Shown one piece after another: positions 28,188 through 36,687 of a stretch of DNA of 64,000 nt. The DNA lies in NCBI GenBank assembly GCA_963783855.1, contig CAWAPE010000002.1, forward strand, positions 59,071-123,070, in the 5' to 3' direction. The notes beneath the pieces are model-generated. The model was not told where the DNA came from. It ran no database searches and saw only the letters and a list, made by a program, of their open reading frames with translations. Every line of letters begins with the position of its first letter. Position 1 is the stretch's first letter. The position numbers and the translations under genes are program-made. This DNA comes from JAKAGZ01 sp963783855 (GTDB lineage: Bacteria > Bacteroidota > Ignavibacteria > Ignavibacteriales > Ignavibacteriaceae).

Positions 28188-28721
28188 TTATCTTGGTGGT
28201 CTCCCCGGAGGTGGTGGTTGCTCTCCCGGTTTTGGTTCCTTCGGATGTGGCGGAGGAGGAGGAACCAGAGAGGTCATAAATATTTTCTTTAACTTTTCTT
28301 TTTGTTCTGCACTACACACTGCATTCAGATTACGAAAATGCTCTGAAAGAAATCTCTCATAATTCTTTTGTGTTTCTCCAATTTTTTCAGCAAGTAAATT
28401 TATTTTCTCAGTGTCCGGATTATCACTAAATGATTCCTGCAATATTTGTCTTCTCAACCTGTCCATTTTTTGCTTCATCGGCCGGGTTTTTTCAGCGTGT
28501 TCTTTTCTTATTTCCATAAACTGTTTTTGTTGAACCGGAGTTAAATTTAGTTCACTCTCCAGGAAATTATTAACATGCTCTCTTCCCGGAGGCGGTGGAG
28601 CAGGCGGTGCCGGAGGTGGCTTTAACTGTTTATACCATATAAAAGAAAGACTGGCAACATTCATGACTACAAGAATGATGATCAACAGATTTGTATATTT
28701 TTGTTTTGATAAAAAATCCAT
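28188..28721 (-). CDS. Periplasmic LTxxQ-motif (Spy/CpxP/CnrX-like) protein with Pro-rich tail
   Basis: 177 aa. One N-terminal membrane segment (about 10-30) anchors a periplasmic helical domain with LTPVQQKQFMEIRKEH (about 61-76), the LTxxQ pattern of Spy/CpxP/ZraP-like stress sensors. The domain is flanked by PPPAPPAPPPPG and a long Pro-rich C terminus (from about 152). It is the third gene of an ECF sigma operon, one base after the anti-sigma-like gene, so it likely acts as the envelope sensor. Metal binding is possible but no Cys/His ligands stand out. Confidence 0.75.
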   Translation of the reverse strand: MDFLSKQKYTNLLIIILVVMNVASLSFIWYKQLKPPPAPPAPPPPGREHVNNFLESELNLTPVQQKQFMEIRKEHAEKTRPMKQKMDRLRRQILQESFSDNPDTEKINLLAEKIGETQKNYERFLSEHFRNLNAVCSAEQKEKLKKIFMTSLVPPPPPHPKEPKPGEQPPPPGRPPR

Positions 28722-28722
28722 T

Positions 28723-29064
28723 TTAATTACCTATCAACTTATTTAATTGTGAATTATAGGTTTGATTTAAATTGTATTCAGAAGAAATTGCTGAAAGATA
28801 TGTTTGTTTGGTAACAGTGGTTTGAGAATTAGAATTTACAATATAGAAAGAAGTAAAAATATTTAATAGAACAAAAAGTAATAATGCAACTGGCTTTAAA
28901 ATTCCATTACTAATAGTTGAAGATTTATTTCCCGTATTTTCTAATTTTTCTATTTCTGATTTTAACCTTGTAAACAAATACGGATTAGCTTCCAGCTCAT
29001 CAATCTTATCCGAAGCATTCAAAGTCTTTTCAATTTCTTCGCGTATTTTTTCTTCTCTTTTCAT
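28723..29064 (-). CDS. Probable membrane anti-sigma factor
   Basis: 113 aa. A charged, helical N-terminal cytosolic part (1-55) is followed by one membrane helix (about 57-76) and a short periplasmic tail. No Cys-type ZAS motif. The call rests on position: it lies between an ECF sigma gene (54 bases away) and the LTxxQ sensor gene (1 base), the same order as cnrYXH-like and related systems. No strong sequence family was recognised. Confidence 0.55.
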   Translation of the reverse strand: MKREEKIREEIEKTLNASDKIDELEANPYLFTRLKSEIEKLENTGNKSSTISNGILKPVALLLFVLLNIFTSFYIVNSNSQTTVTKQTYLSAISSEYNLNQTYNSQLNKLIGN

Positions 29065-29118
29065 AAAAATTTTCCTGTACTTATTATTTGACGTCTTTTT
29101 CCTTAAAAATCTGCGCTA

Positions 29119-29697
29119 CTAAAGAATATTTTTTTCATAATATCCAGCAAGTCTCTTTCTCAGATTATTTTTAGCTCTTTGTATTAAAGCATCCACAGCA
29201 GATACTGATGTGTTTAATATTTCCGCAATTTCTGCGTAACTTATCTCCTCATATTTACTTAGCGTAAATGCAGCTCTTTGATTTTCCGGAAGTTTTTCCA
29301 GCGCTTCATTCAATATTTTTATTCTTTCACCAGCTTCTGTTTGTTTACCTGGATTATCATAATTAGCAGCACTAATTCCTTTCCCTTCTGCCGGATCACT
29401 GAAAATATTTTTCATAATCACAAAGCGTTTTTTCCTCTTTCCTTTTCTTAAAAAATCCAGAGATTTTGTCATCGCGATTCTGTAAATCCACGTTGATAGT
29501 TTCGAATCACCACGAAACCGGGAAATTGATTTATAAACCTCAATAAAAACTTCCTGAGTAAGGTCTTCCGCATCTTCACGATTATTTACAAACCTGTAAC
29601 ATGTATTTAGTACTCTTTTCTGATGTTCATCAACCAGAACTTTAAAAGCATGTAAATCACCTTTTTTCAACTTATTTATGAGACTTTCATCAATCAT
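29119..29697 (-). CDS. RNA polymerase sigma factor, ECF type
   Basis: 192 aa with sigma region 2 (VLNTCYRFVNNREDAEDLTQEVFIEVYKSI, about 29-58) and region 4 (LEKLPENQRAAFTLSKYEEISYAEIAEILNTSVSAV, about 130-165), no region 3. The DAEDLTQEVF segment is the region 2.2 core contact. A basic linker lies between. It heads the operon with the anti-sigma-like and LTxxQ genes; such operons are usually autoregulated. It reads leftward, so the promoter is in 29698-29919. Confidence 0.93.
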   Translation of the reverse strand: MIDESLINKLKKGDLHAFKVLVDEHQKRVLNTCYRFVNNREDAEDLTQEVFIEVYKSISRFRGDSKLSTWIYRIAMTKSLDFLRKGKRKKRFVIMKNIFSDPAEGKGISAANYDNPGKQTEAGERIKILNEALEKLPENQRAAFTLSKYEEISYAEIAEILNTSVSAVDALIQRAKNNLRKRLAGYYEKNIL

Positions 29698-29919
29698 TCG
29701 TTATTGGCTTATTATGTTAATCTCAATTTCCGTAATTTTTGTTAAAAATCGAACAAAAAAATATTTTAAAAGCTTTACATTTTGAAATAAATTATTTAAT
29801 TATCGTGTAATTTAACTATGTTTAAATAATACTAGTCACTATGTGCCAGAAATAAACAAAAAAATAATTTATGATATTTATTTGTAAAAGGTTGCAAGAA
29901 TAAATAATTTAGCTTCGTT

Positions 29920-30198
29920 ATGCAGATCTCAGATATAAATAATAACATAGTTTCACTTTTCAAAGAAGCTGAACAAATTCACCGAAAAGAATTCCAGACT
30001 GGGATTATTGAAGATCCTGAATGGCCTTTATGGTTTGCTGAACACATGAAAGAAAGACTGGAAGTAAATTTAAACAAGCATTTTACCATTGGCGAACTTG
30101 TGTATTTATTAACCTCCGCTGAAAAAGCCCATAAAAAAGAGGCACCTGAGATCGATTGGGCTTCTTATTGTGCCAATTTTTTTATCAGTAAACATTAA
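29920..30198 (+). CDS. Small conserved protein of unknown function
   Basis: 92 aa, soluble, helical. It contains EDPEWPLWFAEHMKERL (about 31-47), LVYLLTSAEKAHKKE and a WASYCANFFI tail. I recall similar Trp-rich small proteins in other Bacteria, but no function or family name is certain. Divergent from the ECF operon. Confidence 0.6.
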   Translation: MQISDINNNIVSLFKEAEQIHRKEFQTGIIEDPEWPLWFAEHMKERLEVNLNKHFTIGELVYLLTSAEKAHKKEAPEIDWASYCANFFISKH

Positions 30199-30346
30199 TT
30201 CAACAAAAACTCCATCCTTTTTTTCTTGCAGATTTAGTTTTTTCCGTTAAATTCTATATTGTCATTTCTCCATACAGTAACACTTAAATCAGACTTATAA
30301 AGCCCATTTTTATTCTAATTCAAAATCATAAAACAAGGAGAGAAAT

Positions 30347-30934
30347 ATGAATCGTCCGAGAACATCTGCAGTTTTTTTTCTGATTCTATGTGTGGCAATG
30401 GTTGCATCGGTTTTCCCACAGGATCAGGATATGGCGGCTCAACAAAAAGCCTGGAATGAATATATGACTCCCGGTTGGGCACACGAAATGATGGCTACTC
30501 ACGTTGGCGAATGGAAGTCCGTTACCACTTTCTGGATGGACCCCTCAGCGCCCCCACAAACAATGGAAGGTACCGCCAATAATGAAATGATCATGGGCGG
30601 CAGGTATTTGAAATCAATGAATTCCGGAGTAATGATGGGAATGCCGTTTGAAGGGATGAGTCTTGAGGGATATGACAACGCTAAAAAAGAATTCACGAGT
30701 GTATGGATTGATAACTTGGGAACCGGCACCTCAATCAGCACCGGGAAATATGACAAAGCAACAAATACAATAACCTATACCGGTAATGTTTATGATCCTA
30801 TGCAGGGAATGGATGTGAAAATTAGAGAGGTGGTTAAAATTATTGACAAAGATCACCATAAAATTGAAATGTATAATCAGGTGAACGGAAAGGAATTTAA
30901 ATCAATGGAAATAGAGTTTACAAGAAAGAAATAA
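30347..30934 (+). CDS. DUF1579 family secreted protein
   Basis: 195 aa. An N-terminal signal peptide (basic MNRPR, hydrophobic 8-22, ending SVFPQ) is followed by the DUF1579 pattern: HVGEWKSVTTFWMDP (about 51-65), GTANNEMIMGGRYL (about 75-88), EGMSLEGYDNAKKEFTSVW and a KMEIEFTRK end. Members are lipocalin-like beta proteins of unknown role. AAGGAGAG lies before the ATG. It ends at a strong hairpin at 30944-30981 shared with the convergent esterase gene. Confidence 0.85.
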   Translation: MNRPRTSAVFFLILCVAMVASVFPQDQDMAAQQKAWNEYMTPGWAHEMMATHVGEWKSVTTFWMDPSAPPQTMEGTANNEMIMGGRYLKSMNSGVMMGMPFEGMSLEGYDNAKKEFTSVWIDNLGTGTSISTGKYDKATNTITYTGNVYDPMQGMDVKIREVVKIIDKDHHKIEMYNQVNGKEFKSMEIEFTRKK

Positions 30935-30943
30935 TACTTCAAT

Positions 30944-30981
30944 ATAAAACAGCATCCTGCATTAACCGGATGCTGTTTTAT
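30944..30981. terminator. Bidirectional terminator, DUF1579 / esterase
   Basis: 14-bp perfect stem ATAAAACAGCATCC / GGATGCTGTTTTAT with a 10-base loop between two convergent genes. T-rich outer bases on both strands make it usable in both directions. Confidence 0.75.
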
Positions 30982-30991
30982 TAGTCAATAA

Positions 30992-32131
30992 TTATTTTCC
31001 AAATAAGAATTCAAGCCATCGCCAGTTTCTTTTTGCCCATGCCTGTTCATTGTGTTCAGCATTCGTAGCCTTATAATATTCAAGATCTTTTCCTTCGACA
31101 TAACCTTTCAGCTTTAACAGAGCCAACATTTCATCAACACCAGTTTGTAATTCTTTTTCCAAACCCAAGCTACCATTATCAATATAGATTTTAACATTCT
31201 TTTTCCCTTTGAAATTCCTAACAACTGGAATGCAATTATACTCTCCGATATGAAATGCCGGTGAAAGACACGCAGCTTCAGAAAACACATCAGGATATTT
31301 CCAAATAATCATAAAAGATATAATCCCACCAAGAGAAGAGCCTGCTATTGCTGTATTGTTTCTATCTGGTTTAGTCCTATATTTTTTATCAATCAGAGAC
31401 TTAACTTTATTAACGAGAAAATTCATATATGCGTTTGATTTGGCTCCACCGTAATCCAGGCTTCTGTCGGCTGTGCTGTAAATGCCGACGATGACAACGT
31501 TATTAATTTTACCCACTTTTATCAGGCTATCAGTAACTTCATCAACCCGCCAGTCATATCCGAAAGAGGATGTAGTTGGATCGATAATATTCTGTCCATC
31601 GTGCATATATAGAACAGGGTATCTTTCTTTTTTATTTTTTTCATATCCCGGTGGTAGCCATATAATAATATCCCTTGGAAGAATTCCGTTACCTTTTAGT
31701 CCGCGAATATATTCAACCTTTCCTGTAATTTGGCCATGTGCTGTTATTTTTCTTTCTACCTGATCTGCCCATTTATTCACTGCATAAGTAATTGTTGTAT
31801 CATTTGTAACTTTTAATATTGTATTCGATGGGATTTTTAGATCATCGTCTAATCTTTCATTATCCCAGGAACCACGTGTGATTTTAAATTTTACAATTTC
31901 TCCTACTTTGAAATATAAAGATTTTTCCCAGGTGTTCTTATTTTTTTTATTTAGTCTTATAATATTTGCATTCCAGTTACCTAGTTGTCGATTATTCCCA
32001 CTGATATATACAATTGAATTTGCAGGAAGATCAGCAGTAATTACTTTTATTTTTATTTCCTTTTTAGCTTGTGAAAAAAGAAAAGGAACAAACACAAAGG
32101 CTAAAAGGAAAATTATTTTTTTATTGTTCAT
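30992..32131 (-). CDS. Secreted esterase with N-terminal CBM20-like domain
   Basis: 379 aa. A signal peptide (1-21) is followed by a starch-binding-type domain (about 24-120: AGSIVYISGNNRQLGNW-like, NTWEKSLYFKVGE, RGSWDNE). A putative esterase domain (PF00756 type) follows, with GSSLGG at 264-269 (nucleophile Ser266), DYDW-type aromatic segments and a His near 364 (NAEHNEQAW). Such CBM20-esterase fusions are usually extracellular feruloyl/acetyl esterases or alpha/beta hydrolases. The substrate is not known. Last gene of an AKR-LOG-esterase run, 3 bases after LOG. Confidence 0.85.
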   Translation of the reverse strand: MNNKKIIFLLAFVFVPFLFSQAKKEIKIKVITADLPANSIVYISGNNRQLGNWNANIIRLNKKNKNTWEKSLYFKVGEIVKFKITRGSWDNERLDDDLKIPSNTILKVTNDTTITYAVNKWADQVERKITAHGQITGKVEYIRGLKGNGILPRDIIIWLPPGYEKNKKERYPVLYMHDGQNIIDPTTSSFGYDWRVDEVTDSLIKVGKINNVVIVGIYSTADRSLDYGGAKSNAYMNFLVNKVKSLIDKKYRTKPDRNNTAIAGSSLGGIISFMIIWKYPDVFSEAACLSPAFHIGEYNCIPVVRNFKGKKNVKIYIDNGSLGLEKELQTGVDEMLALLKLKGYVEGKDLEYYKATNAEHNEQAWAKRNWRWLEFLFGK

Positions 32132-32134
32132 AAA

Positions 32135-32665
32135 TTATTTCAAATAAGCATTTAAATTATTAATGATTTCGTCTACATCATTACAGGGTTTAATAAGCCC
32201 CGTCTTCCTTTTTCCTTTTTCAATCTGCTTCTCCATTACTGAAATTATTTTTTCCCACATAATTGAGTGACAAACAATCGGCTTTTTCTCCATCAGTTTC
32301 TTATTTGCCAATTCCCAAACAAAGGCTAATTCTAAAAGAGTGCCGGTTCCGCCCTGTAAAATTACGAACCCATCTCCAACACTAATCAATTTTTCAATTC
32401 TTTCTGTAAGAGATTTACATTTAATTTCTTTGGTAAGATATTCACTTGGTTTTGCACCCCAAAGATCAACTGTAATTCCAATTGCCTCACCACCTCCCTG
32501 CCGCGCACCTTTCGAAGCGGCATGCATTATTCCGCGGTAACCCCCGGTACAGATATTAAAATTATTTTGTGCTAATTGTTTACCTAAATTATAAGCAAAT
32601 ATGAATTCTTCTTCCCCTTCTTTCGGAAGCGAACTGCCAAATATTGTTATAGTCTTTTTATTCAT
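32135..32665 (-). CDS. LOG family protein, second copy
   Basis: 176 aa, shorter than the LOG protein at 27406. It has FGSSLPKEGEEE (9-20), GGYRGIMHAASKGARQGGGEAIG and QGGTGTLLEL (104-113), the PGGxGTxxE-type motif with Gln instead of Pro. The MHERK motif is replaced by SLTERIEK. Such divergent LOG proteins are often annotated lysine decarboxylase-like. Its stop is 3 bases before the esterase gene and its start adjoins the AKR stop (32666). Confidence 0.75.
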   Translation of the reverse strand: MNKKTITIFGSSLPKEGEEEFIFAYNLGKQLAQNNFNICTGGYRGIMHAASKGARQGGGEAIGITVDLWGAKPSEYLTKEIKCKSLTERIEKLISVGDGFVILQGGTGTLLELAFVWELANKKLMEKKPIVCHSIMWEKIISVMEKQIEKGKRKTGLIKPCNDVDEIINNLNAYLK

Positions 32666-33634
32666 TTATTCGTAAAAATTCCTGTACCATTTATGAACTT
32701 TCAGTTCTGTCAACAATTCATCGGAGAGCTTTCCGTTCTGTATATTATTAATATTTGCCACAAGATTTTTTTCTTTTCTCATCCCGGGAATAACAGAAGT
32801 TACAGCATTAAAACTAATTATATATCTCAACGCAGCTTCTGCTACACTTTCAACTTCATTTTTAACATCGTTCCAGATATTATCAACACGCATTTTTACT
32901 TCCATTTTCCTGTTCCCGCGAAAATAATTATTCCGGAAGTCCCCGACCGGGAAATCTGTATGCGGACCAATATTGCCGGTAAGTGCTCCTTCATCAAAAG
33001 GAACACGTGCAATTATGCTTATATTATTTTTCTTACAAAACGGGAAAAGTCTTTCCGTAGGTTTCTGATCAAATATATTGAAGATTACCTGGAAGCTATC
33101 TATCAATCCTGTTTTTCCCCCTTCAATTCCGTTTTCCGGCTGATGATCATTTATTGAAATTCCCCAGAACCGAACCTTTCCATCTTTTTTTAATTTTGTT
33201 ACCGCTTCTTTCCATTCATCTTCTTGCGCCCATTTATCGTTCCATACATGAAACTGCATTAGATCAATATGATCACGGTTCAGGTTTCTCAAACTTTGTT
33301 CTGTCTTTTTTATAATATAATCCTTTGAAAATGCCTCCTTAAGTTTTGTGCTATCCTCTGCAGGCCATTCCATATTTTGAGGAGGTACTTTTGAAGCTAT
33401 AAATAGATTTTTCCCGGATTCTTTTCCCACTTCACCGACCAGCTTTTCGCTATGCCCCATTCCATAGACAAGCGCGGTATCAAAAAAGTTGATTCCTTCA
33501 TCAATTGCCCGGCGCAGTGCTTTTTTTGATTCCGTATCTTCAGCACCTATCCACATTGATTTCCCAATTCCCCAGCAGCCGTAACCGAGGAGAGAAATTT
33601 CTTCATCAGATTTTGCGAATTTTCTTTTTTCCAT
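32666..33634 (-). CDS. Aldo/keto reductase
   Basis: 322-aa NADPH-dependent (beta/alpha)8 oxidoreductase. Catalytic tetrad: Asp52 in FFDTALVYG, Tyr57, Lys82 in FIASKV and His129 in DLMQFHVW. The GINFFDTALVYGMGHSEKLVG block is typical of AKRs related to general stress protein 69 and YccK-like enzymes. The cofactor-binding C terminus is present. Substrate unknown. First gene of a leftward AKR-LOG-esterase run. Confidence 0.9.
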   Translation of the reverse strand: MEKRKFAKSDEEISLLGYGCWGIGKSMWIGAEDTESKKALRRAIDEGINFFDTALVYGMGHSEKLVGEVGKESGKNLFIASKVPPQNMEWPAEDSTKLKEAFSKDYIIKKTEQSLRNLNRDHIDLMQFHVWNDKWAQEDEWKEAVTKLKKDGKVRFWGISINDHQPENGIEGGKTGLIDSFQVIFNIFDQKPTERLFPFCKKNNISIIARVPFDEGALTGNIGPHTDFPVGDFRNNYFRGNRKMEVKMRVDNIWNDVKNEVESVAEAALRYIISFNAVTSVIPGMRKEKNLVANINNIQNGKLSDELLTELKVHKWYRNFYE

Positions 33635-33962
33635 TTTTTCTCCTCCAAAAATTAACTTTAGCTAAAATCCTTTCTTTAATTTATAAAAACTATTAATAGA
33701 ATGTAAAAGCAATAATTTCTGAGAATAATTTTATGGAATAACGTCAAAAGTCGCCCCGGCTATTTTTAATTATAACTATTGCTAGCTTTTCACAAGATCT
33801 GACCATTTAACAGTCTATAATAGAACAAATTACAATAAAATTACCGTTCGGGTAAAACAATCTGTAAAATTCATTTGTTTTGCTAAATTGCATGTTCATA
33901 AACCACTATACCCAACCTTTTTCGTTTGGTTTAAGTCTAAAACAACAGACGGACGTAAAAAT

Positions 33963-34541
33963 ATGCAAAAAGAAGAAATTGAACTTATAAAAAATGCACA
34001 GCACGGTGATATGGTTTCATTTGAGAAGCTTATTTATCAATACGACCGTAATGTTCTTTCACTTGCTTATTCTTATATAAATGATCAGGATGATGCAAAG
34101 GATATTTACCAGGAAGTTTTTCTCAGAGTTTTTAAAGGACTTAAAAGATTCGAGTTCCGGAGTGAATTTTCAACCTGGCTTTACCGGATAACTGTTAATG
34201 TTGCACTCACTTACAGAACGAAAAAAAGAAAATATGAATATGCATCACTTGATGAAGAACAAACCGGACCTAACGGCGAAAGTTTTAATGCTTACGATAC
34301 AATTGAGGATAATTCTTCCAGTGATGAAAGAGTAATCAGTTCTGATATTTCTGAAAATATAAATGATGCACTGGATACACTTTCGCCACAACAGAAAATG
34401 GTTTTTTCGCTAAAACATTTTGAAGAGTATAAGATAAAAGAGATAGCACAAATGATGAATTTATCGGACGGAACAGTTAAGAATTACTTGTTCAACGCAA
34501 CTCTTAAAATGAGAGAACACTTAAAAAATTTTGAAAGGTAG
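33963..34541 (+). CDS. RNA polymerase sigma factor, ECF type (second module)
   Basis: 192 aa from ATG 33963. An upstream in-frame ATG at 33888 would add 25 residues that look non-functional, and GGACG lies just before 33963. Region 2: VLSLAYSYINDQDDAKDIYQEVFLRVFKGLKRFE (about 27-60). Region 4: LDTLSPQQKMVFSLKHFEEYKIKEIAQMMNLSDGTVKN. Heads a module with the zinc-finger/HEAT anti-sigma and two DUF4097 proteins, each starting within about 20 bases of the preceding reading frame. Confidence 0.92.
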   Translation: MQKEEIELIKNAQHGDMVSFEKLIYQYDRNVLSLAYSYINDQDDAKDIYQEVFLRVFKGLKRFEFRSEFSTWLYRITVNVALTYRTKKRKYEYASLDEEQTGPNGESFNAYDTIEDNSSSDERVISSDISENINDALDTLSPQQKMVFSLKHFEEYKIKEIAQMMNLSDGTVKNYLFNATLKMREHLKNFER

Positions 34542-34555
34542 AAGGAGAAGATAAA

Positions 34556-35428
34556 ATGAAACATAAAAAATATTTAGAGATGATGGAGCTGGCTCTTTTA
34601 CAGGAATTAAATGATGCAGAGCTTGAAGAATTGCACAAACATTTAATTGAATGTGAAGACTGCCAGTTTGAATATGATAAACTGAATGATTTTTATAAAG
34701 CACTAGATAAACTTGATAAAAGAGAAACAGATGAATTTACTTTACAAAACGCAAGACGTGAATTGCGTCTCGCCCTGGATAAGGAGATTTCGAAACGATC
34801 TTTTTTCGAGAAAATAGCTGATGGGGTGAAGAATTTTTCGTTTTATAATTACAGGCCCTTGATAGCAGGCGCTTCTTCTTTAGTTGTGGGAATATTTATG
34901 GGTTATGCATTCTTTCATTCTGGTGCAGAAAATAATTTCAATTCAACAGCGCAGATTGACCCGACCTCAACAAAAATAACAAATGTAAGATTTGTACAGC
35001 CCGCCGGTAACGATGGAGAGGTTCAGTTTACATTCGAAGCCGTTAAGCCGGTTACTATGAAAGGAAACGTAAATGATCCGAAAATTCAGATGATACTTGC
35101 TCGGGCATTATTAAATGAAAAGAATCCCGGCTCTCGTTTCAATACCGTTAGTGCTATTGCCAATCAAACTGAATATAGCAAAGGGACTGTTGATCCTAAA
35201 ATAAAATCAGCGCTCGTGTCAACACTCAAACTTGATAGTAACCCTGGTGTAAGAAAAAGAGCTCTCACAGCTCTGCTTAACCTTCCGTATGATCAGCAGA
35301 TTAAAGACGCACTTTTATACGCACTTGTAAATGACTCAAACTCCGGAATAAGGATAGCTGCTATAAACGAATTAACATCTGCTACTATGGAAGGGAATAA
35401 ATTTGACGAAGAAACTTTAAAGGTTTAA
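34556..35428 (+). CDS. Zinc-finger anti-sigma factor with HEAT repeats (C terminus frameshifted)
   Basis: 290 aa as read. N terminus: ZAS-type motif HxxxCxxC (His29, Cys33, Cys36 in HLIECEDC), typical of anti-sigma factors. A membrane segment at about 100-118 (PLIAGASSLVVGIFMGYAFF). The periplasmic part has HEAT-like helices ending SGIRIAAINELTSA. The reading frame stops at 35426-35428, but frame -1 continues from 35425 for 26 residues, LKQKSQTDDN...AASLVKEAQI, completing the last repeat and ending TAA at 35503-35505, overlapping the next ATG. A single missing T would restore it. Finding reported. Confidence 0.8.
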   Translation: MKHKKYLEMMELALLQELNDAELEELHKHLIECEDCQFEYDKLNDFYKALDKLDKRETDEFTLQNARRELRLALDKEISKRSFFEKIADGVKNFSFYNYRPLIAGASSLVVGIFMGYAFFHSGAENNFNSTAQIDPTSTKITNVRFVQPAGNDGEVQFTFEAVKPVTMKGNVNDPKIQMILARALLNEKNPGSRFNTVSAIANQTEYSKGTVDPKIKSALVSTLKLDSNPGVRKRALTALLNLPYDQQIKDALLYALVNDSNSGIRIAAINELTSATMEGNKFDEETLKV

Positions 35429-35504
35429 AACAGAAATCACAAACTGATGACAATGAATATATAAGAATTCGTGCGGCATCACTTGTTAAGGAGGCACAAA
35501 TATA

Positions 35505-36671
35505 ATGAAACAATCAGCAAAATTATTATTTGTATTTATTCTGCTATTCGCATTATCGGCTTTATCAAATGCGCAGGATGGCTCTGTCGTAAAGACAAAA
35601 TCATTCAATGTGGATAAAGGCGGTGTGTTGAACGTAGCAGTTAGTTCAGGAGATATTTTTATATCTACCTGGAATAAAAATGAAGTTGGAATTAAAATTA
35701 AAGCGGACGACAATGATATTCTAAACAATATTTCCACTACACTTGCAGGTAATACAGTAAAGATCAAAAGCGATCGCTCAAACCATTGGAACTGGTCGGG
35801 TAATGTTTCCATTTTTATCAATATTCCATCTGACTTTAACACGGAAATAAACACAATGGGTGGCGATGTCAGACAAACAGGTGATTTGAAAGGAACTGCC
35901 ACAATATTTACTGCAGGCGGTGATGTTACAATAGGTAATGTAACAGGAAGAACAACTTTAAAATCCAACGGCGGAGATATAACTACCGGCAATATAGGAA
36001 ACGACCTGAATCTATCAACTAACGGTGGAGATGTAAGAACCGGAATTATAAACGGAAAAGCCAATATCAACACAATGGGTGGCGATATCACTATTAAGAG
36101 TGCCGGAAGTAGCACTAATGTAAGTACAATGGGTGGTGATATTAACATTGGCAATATTGGCGGTAAAGCGCAAATAAAAACAATGGGTGGAAGTATAGAA
36201 GTAGGCAAGGTATCAGGTAACGCAAGTATTAATACCTATGGAGGCGATATATCACTTTCAGGTGCAAAGGGAAGTATTGATGCAACCACATACGGCGGCG
36301 GTATCAGGATGACAAACCTCATCGGCTCCGTTAATGCGGATACAAAAAGCGGAGATGTTTACATTGAGCTAAATCCATCGGAAAACGGTGCAAGTAAAAT
36401 AAAATCAATGAATGGAAATGTTACTTTATACCTGCCTGCAAATGCAAAGGTATATGTTTCCGCAACAGTACTGGCAAGACATTACAATAAATATGAAGAT
36501 GAGAAAGATTTATCGGATTTGATTCGTTCCGATTTTGGAACTCAAAGCCAGCTGCTTACACAGGATCGAAAGGGAGATAAAATAATAACTAAATATTCTA
36601 TTAACGGCGGGGGCAACAGTAATATAGAGATCTACACGGTTAATGGAACTATTGAAATTAAAAAGAAATAA
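35505..36671 (+). CDS. DUF4097 family repeat protein (copy 1)
   Basis: 388 aa. Signal peptide (MKQSAKLLFVFILLFALSALSNAQ, cleavage near 24). The body is a series of about 18-20-residue beta units with Gly-Gly-Asp turns: GGDVRQTG, GGDVTIGN, GGDITTGN, GGDVRTG, GGDITIKS, GGDINIGN and GGSIEVGK. This is a right-handed beta-helix-like pattern of the DUF4097 family. Function unknown: membrane-adjacent or exported adhesin-type proteins are typical. Strong AAGGAGG before the ATG, which overlaps the upstream frame-restored stop. Regulated with the sigma factor by inference. Confidence 0.85.
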   Translation: MKQSAKLLFVFILLFALSALSNAQDGSVVKTKSFNVDKGGVLNVAVSSGDIFISTWNKNEVGIKIKADDNDILNNISTTLAGNTVKIKSDRSNHWNWSGNVSIFINIPSDFNTEINTMGGDVRQTGDLKGTATIFTAGGDVTIGNVTGRTTLKSNGGDITTGNIGNDLNLSTNGGDVRTGIINGKANINTMGGDITIKSAGSSTNVSTMGGDINIGNIGGKAQIKTMGGSIEVGKVSGNASINTYGGDISLSGAKGSIDATTYGGGIRMTNLIGSVNADTKSGDVYIELNPSENGASKIKSMNGNVTLYLPANAKVYVSATVLARHYNKYEDEKDLSDLIRSDFGTQSQLLTQDRKGDKIITKYSINGGGNSNIEIYTVNGTIEIKKK

Positions 36672-36687
36672 AAATTAAGAGGAAAAA

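Noticed and set aside
29698..29919. Possible small gene between the divergent ECF operon and the 92-aa gene
   Set aside because: No open frame with coding character; it is a divergent promoter region.
35486..36208. 240-codon minus-strand frame rich in Pro, Ile and Leu
   Set aside because: Antisense of the GGD repeats of the DUF4097 gene; no start signal.
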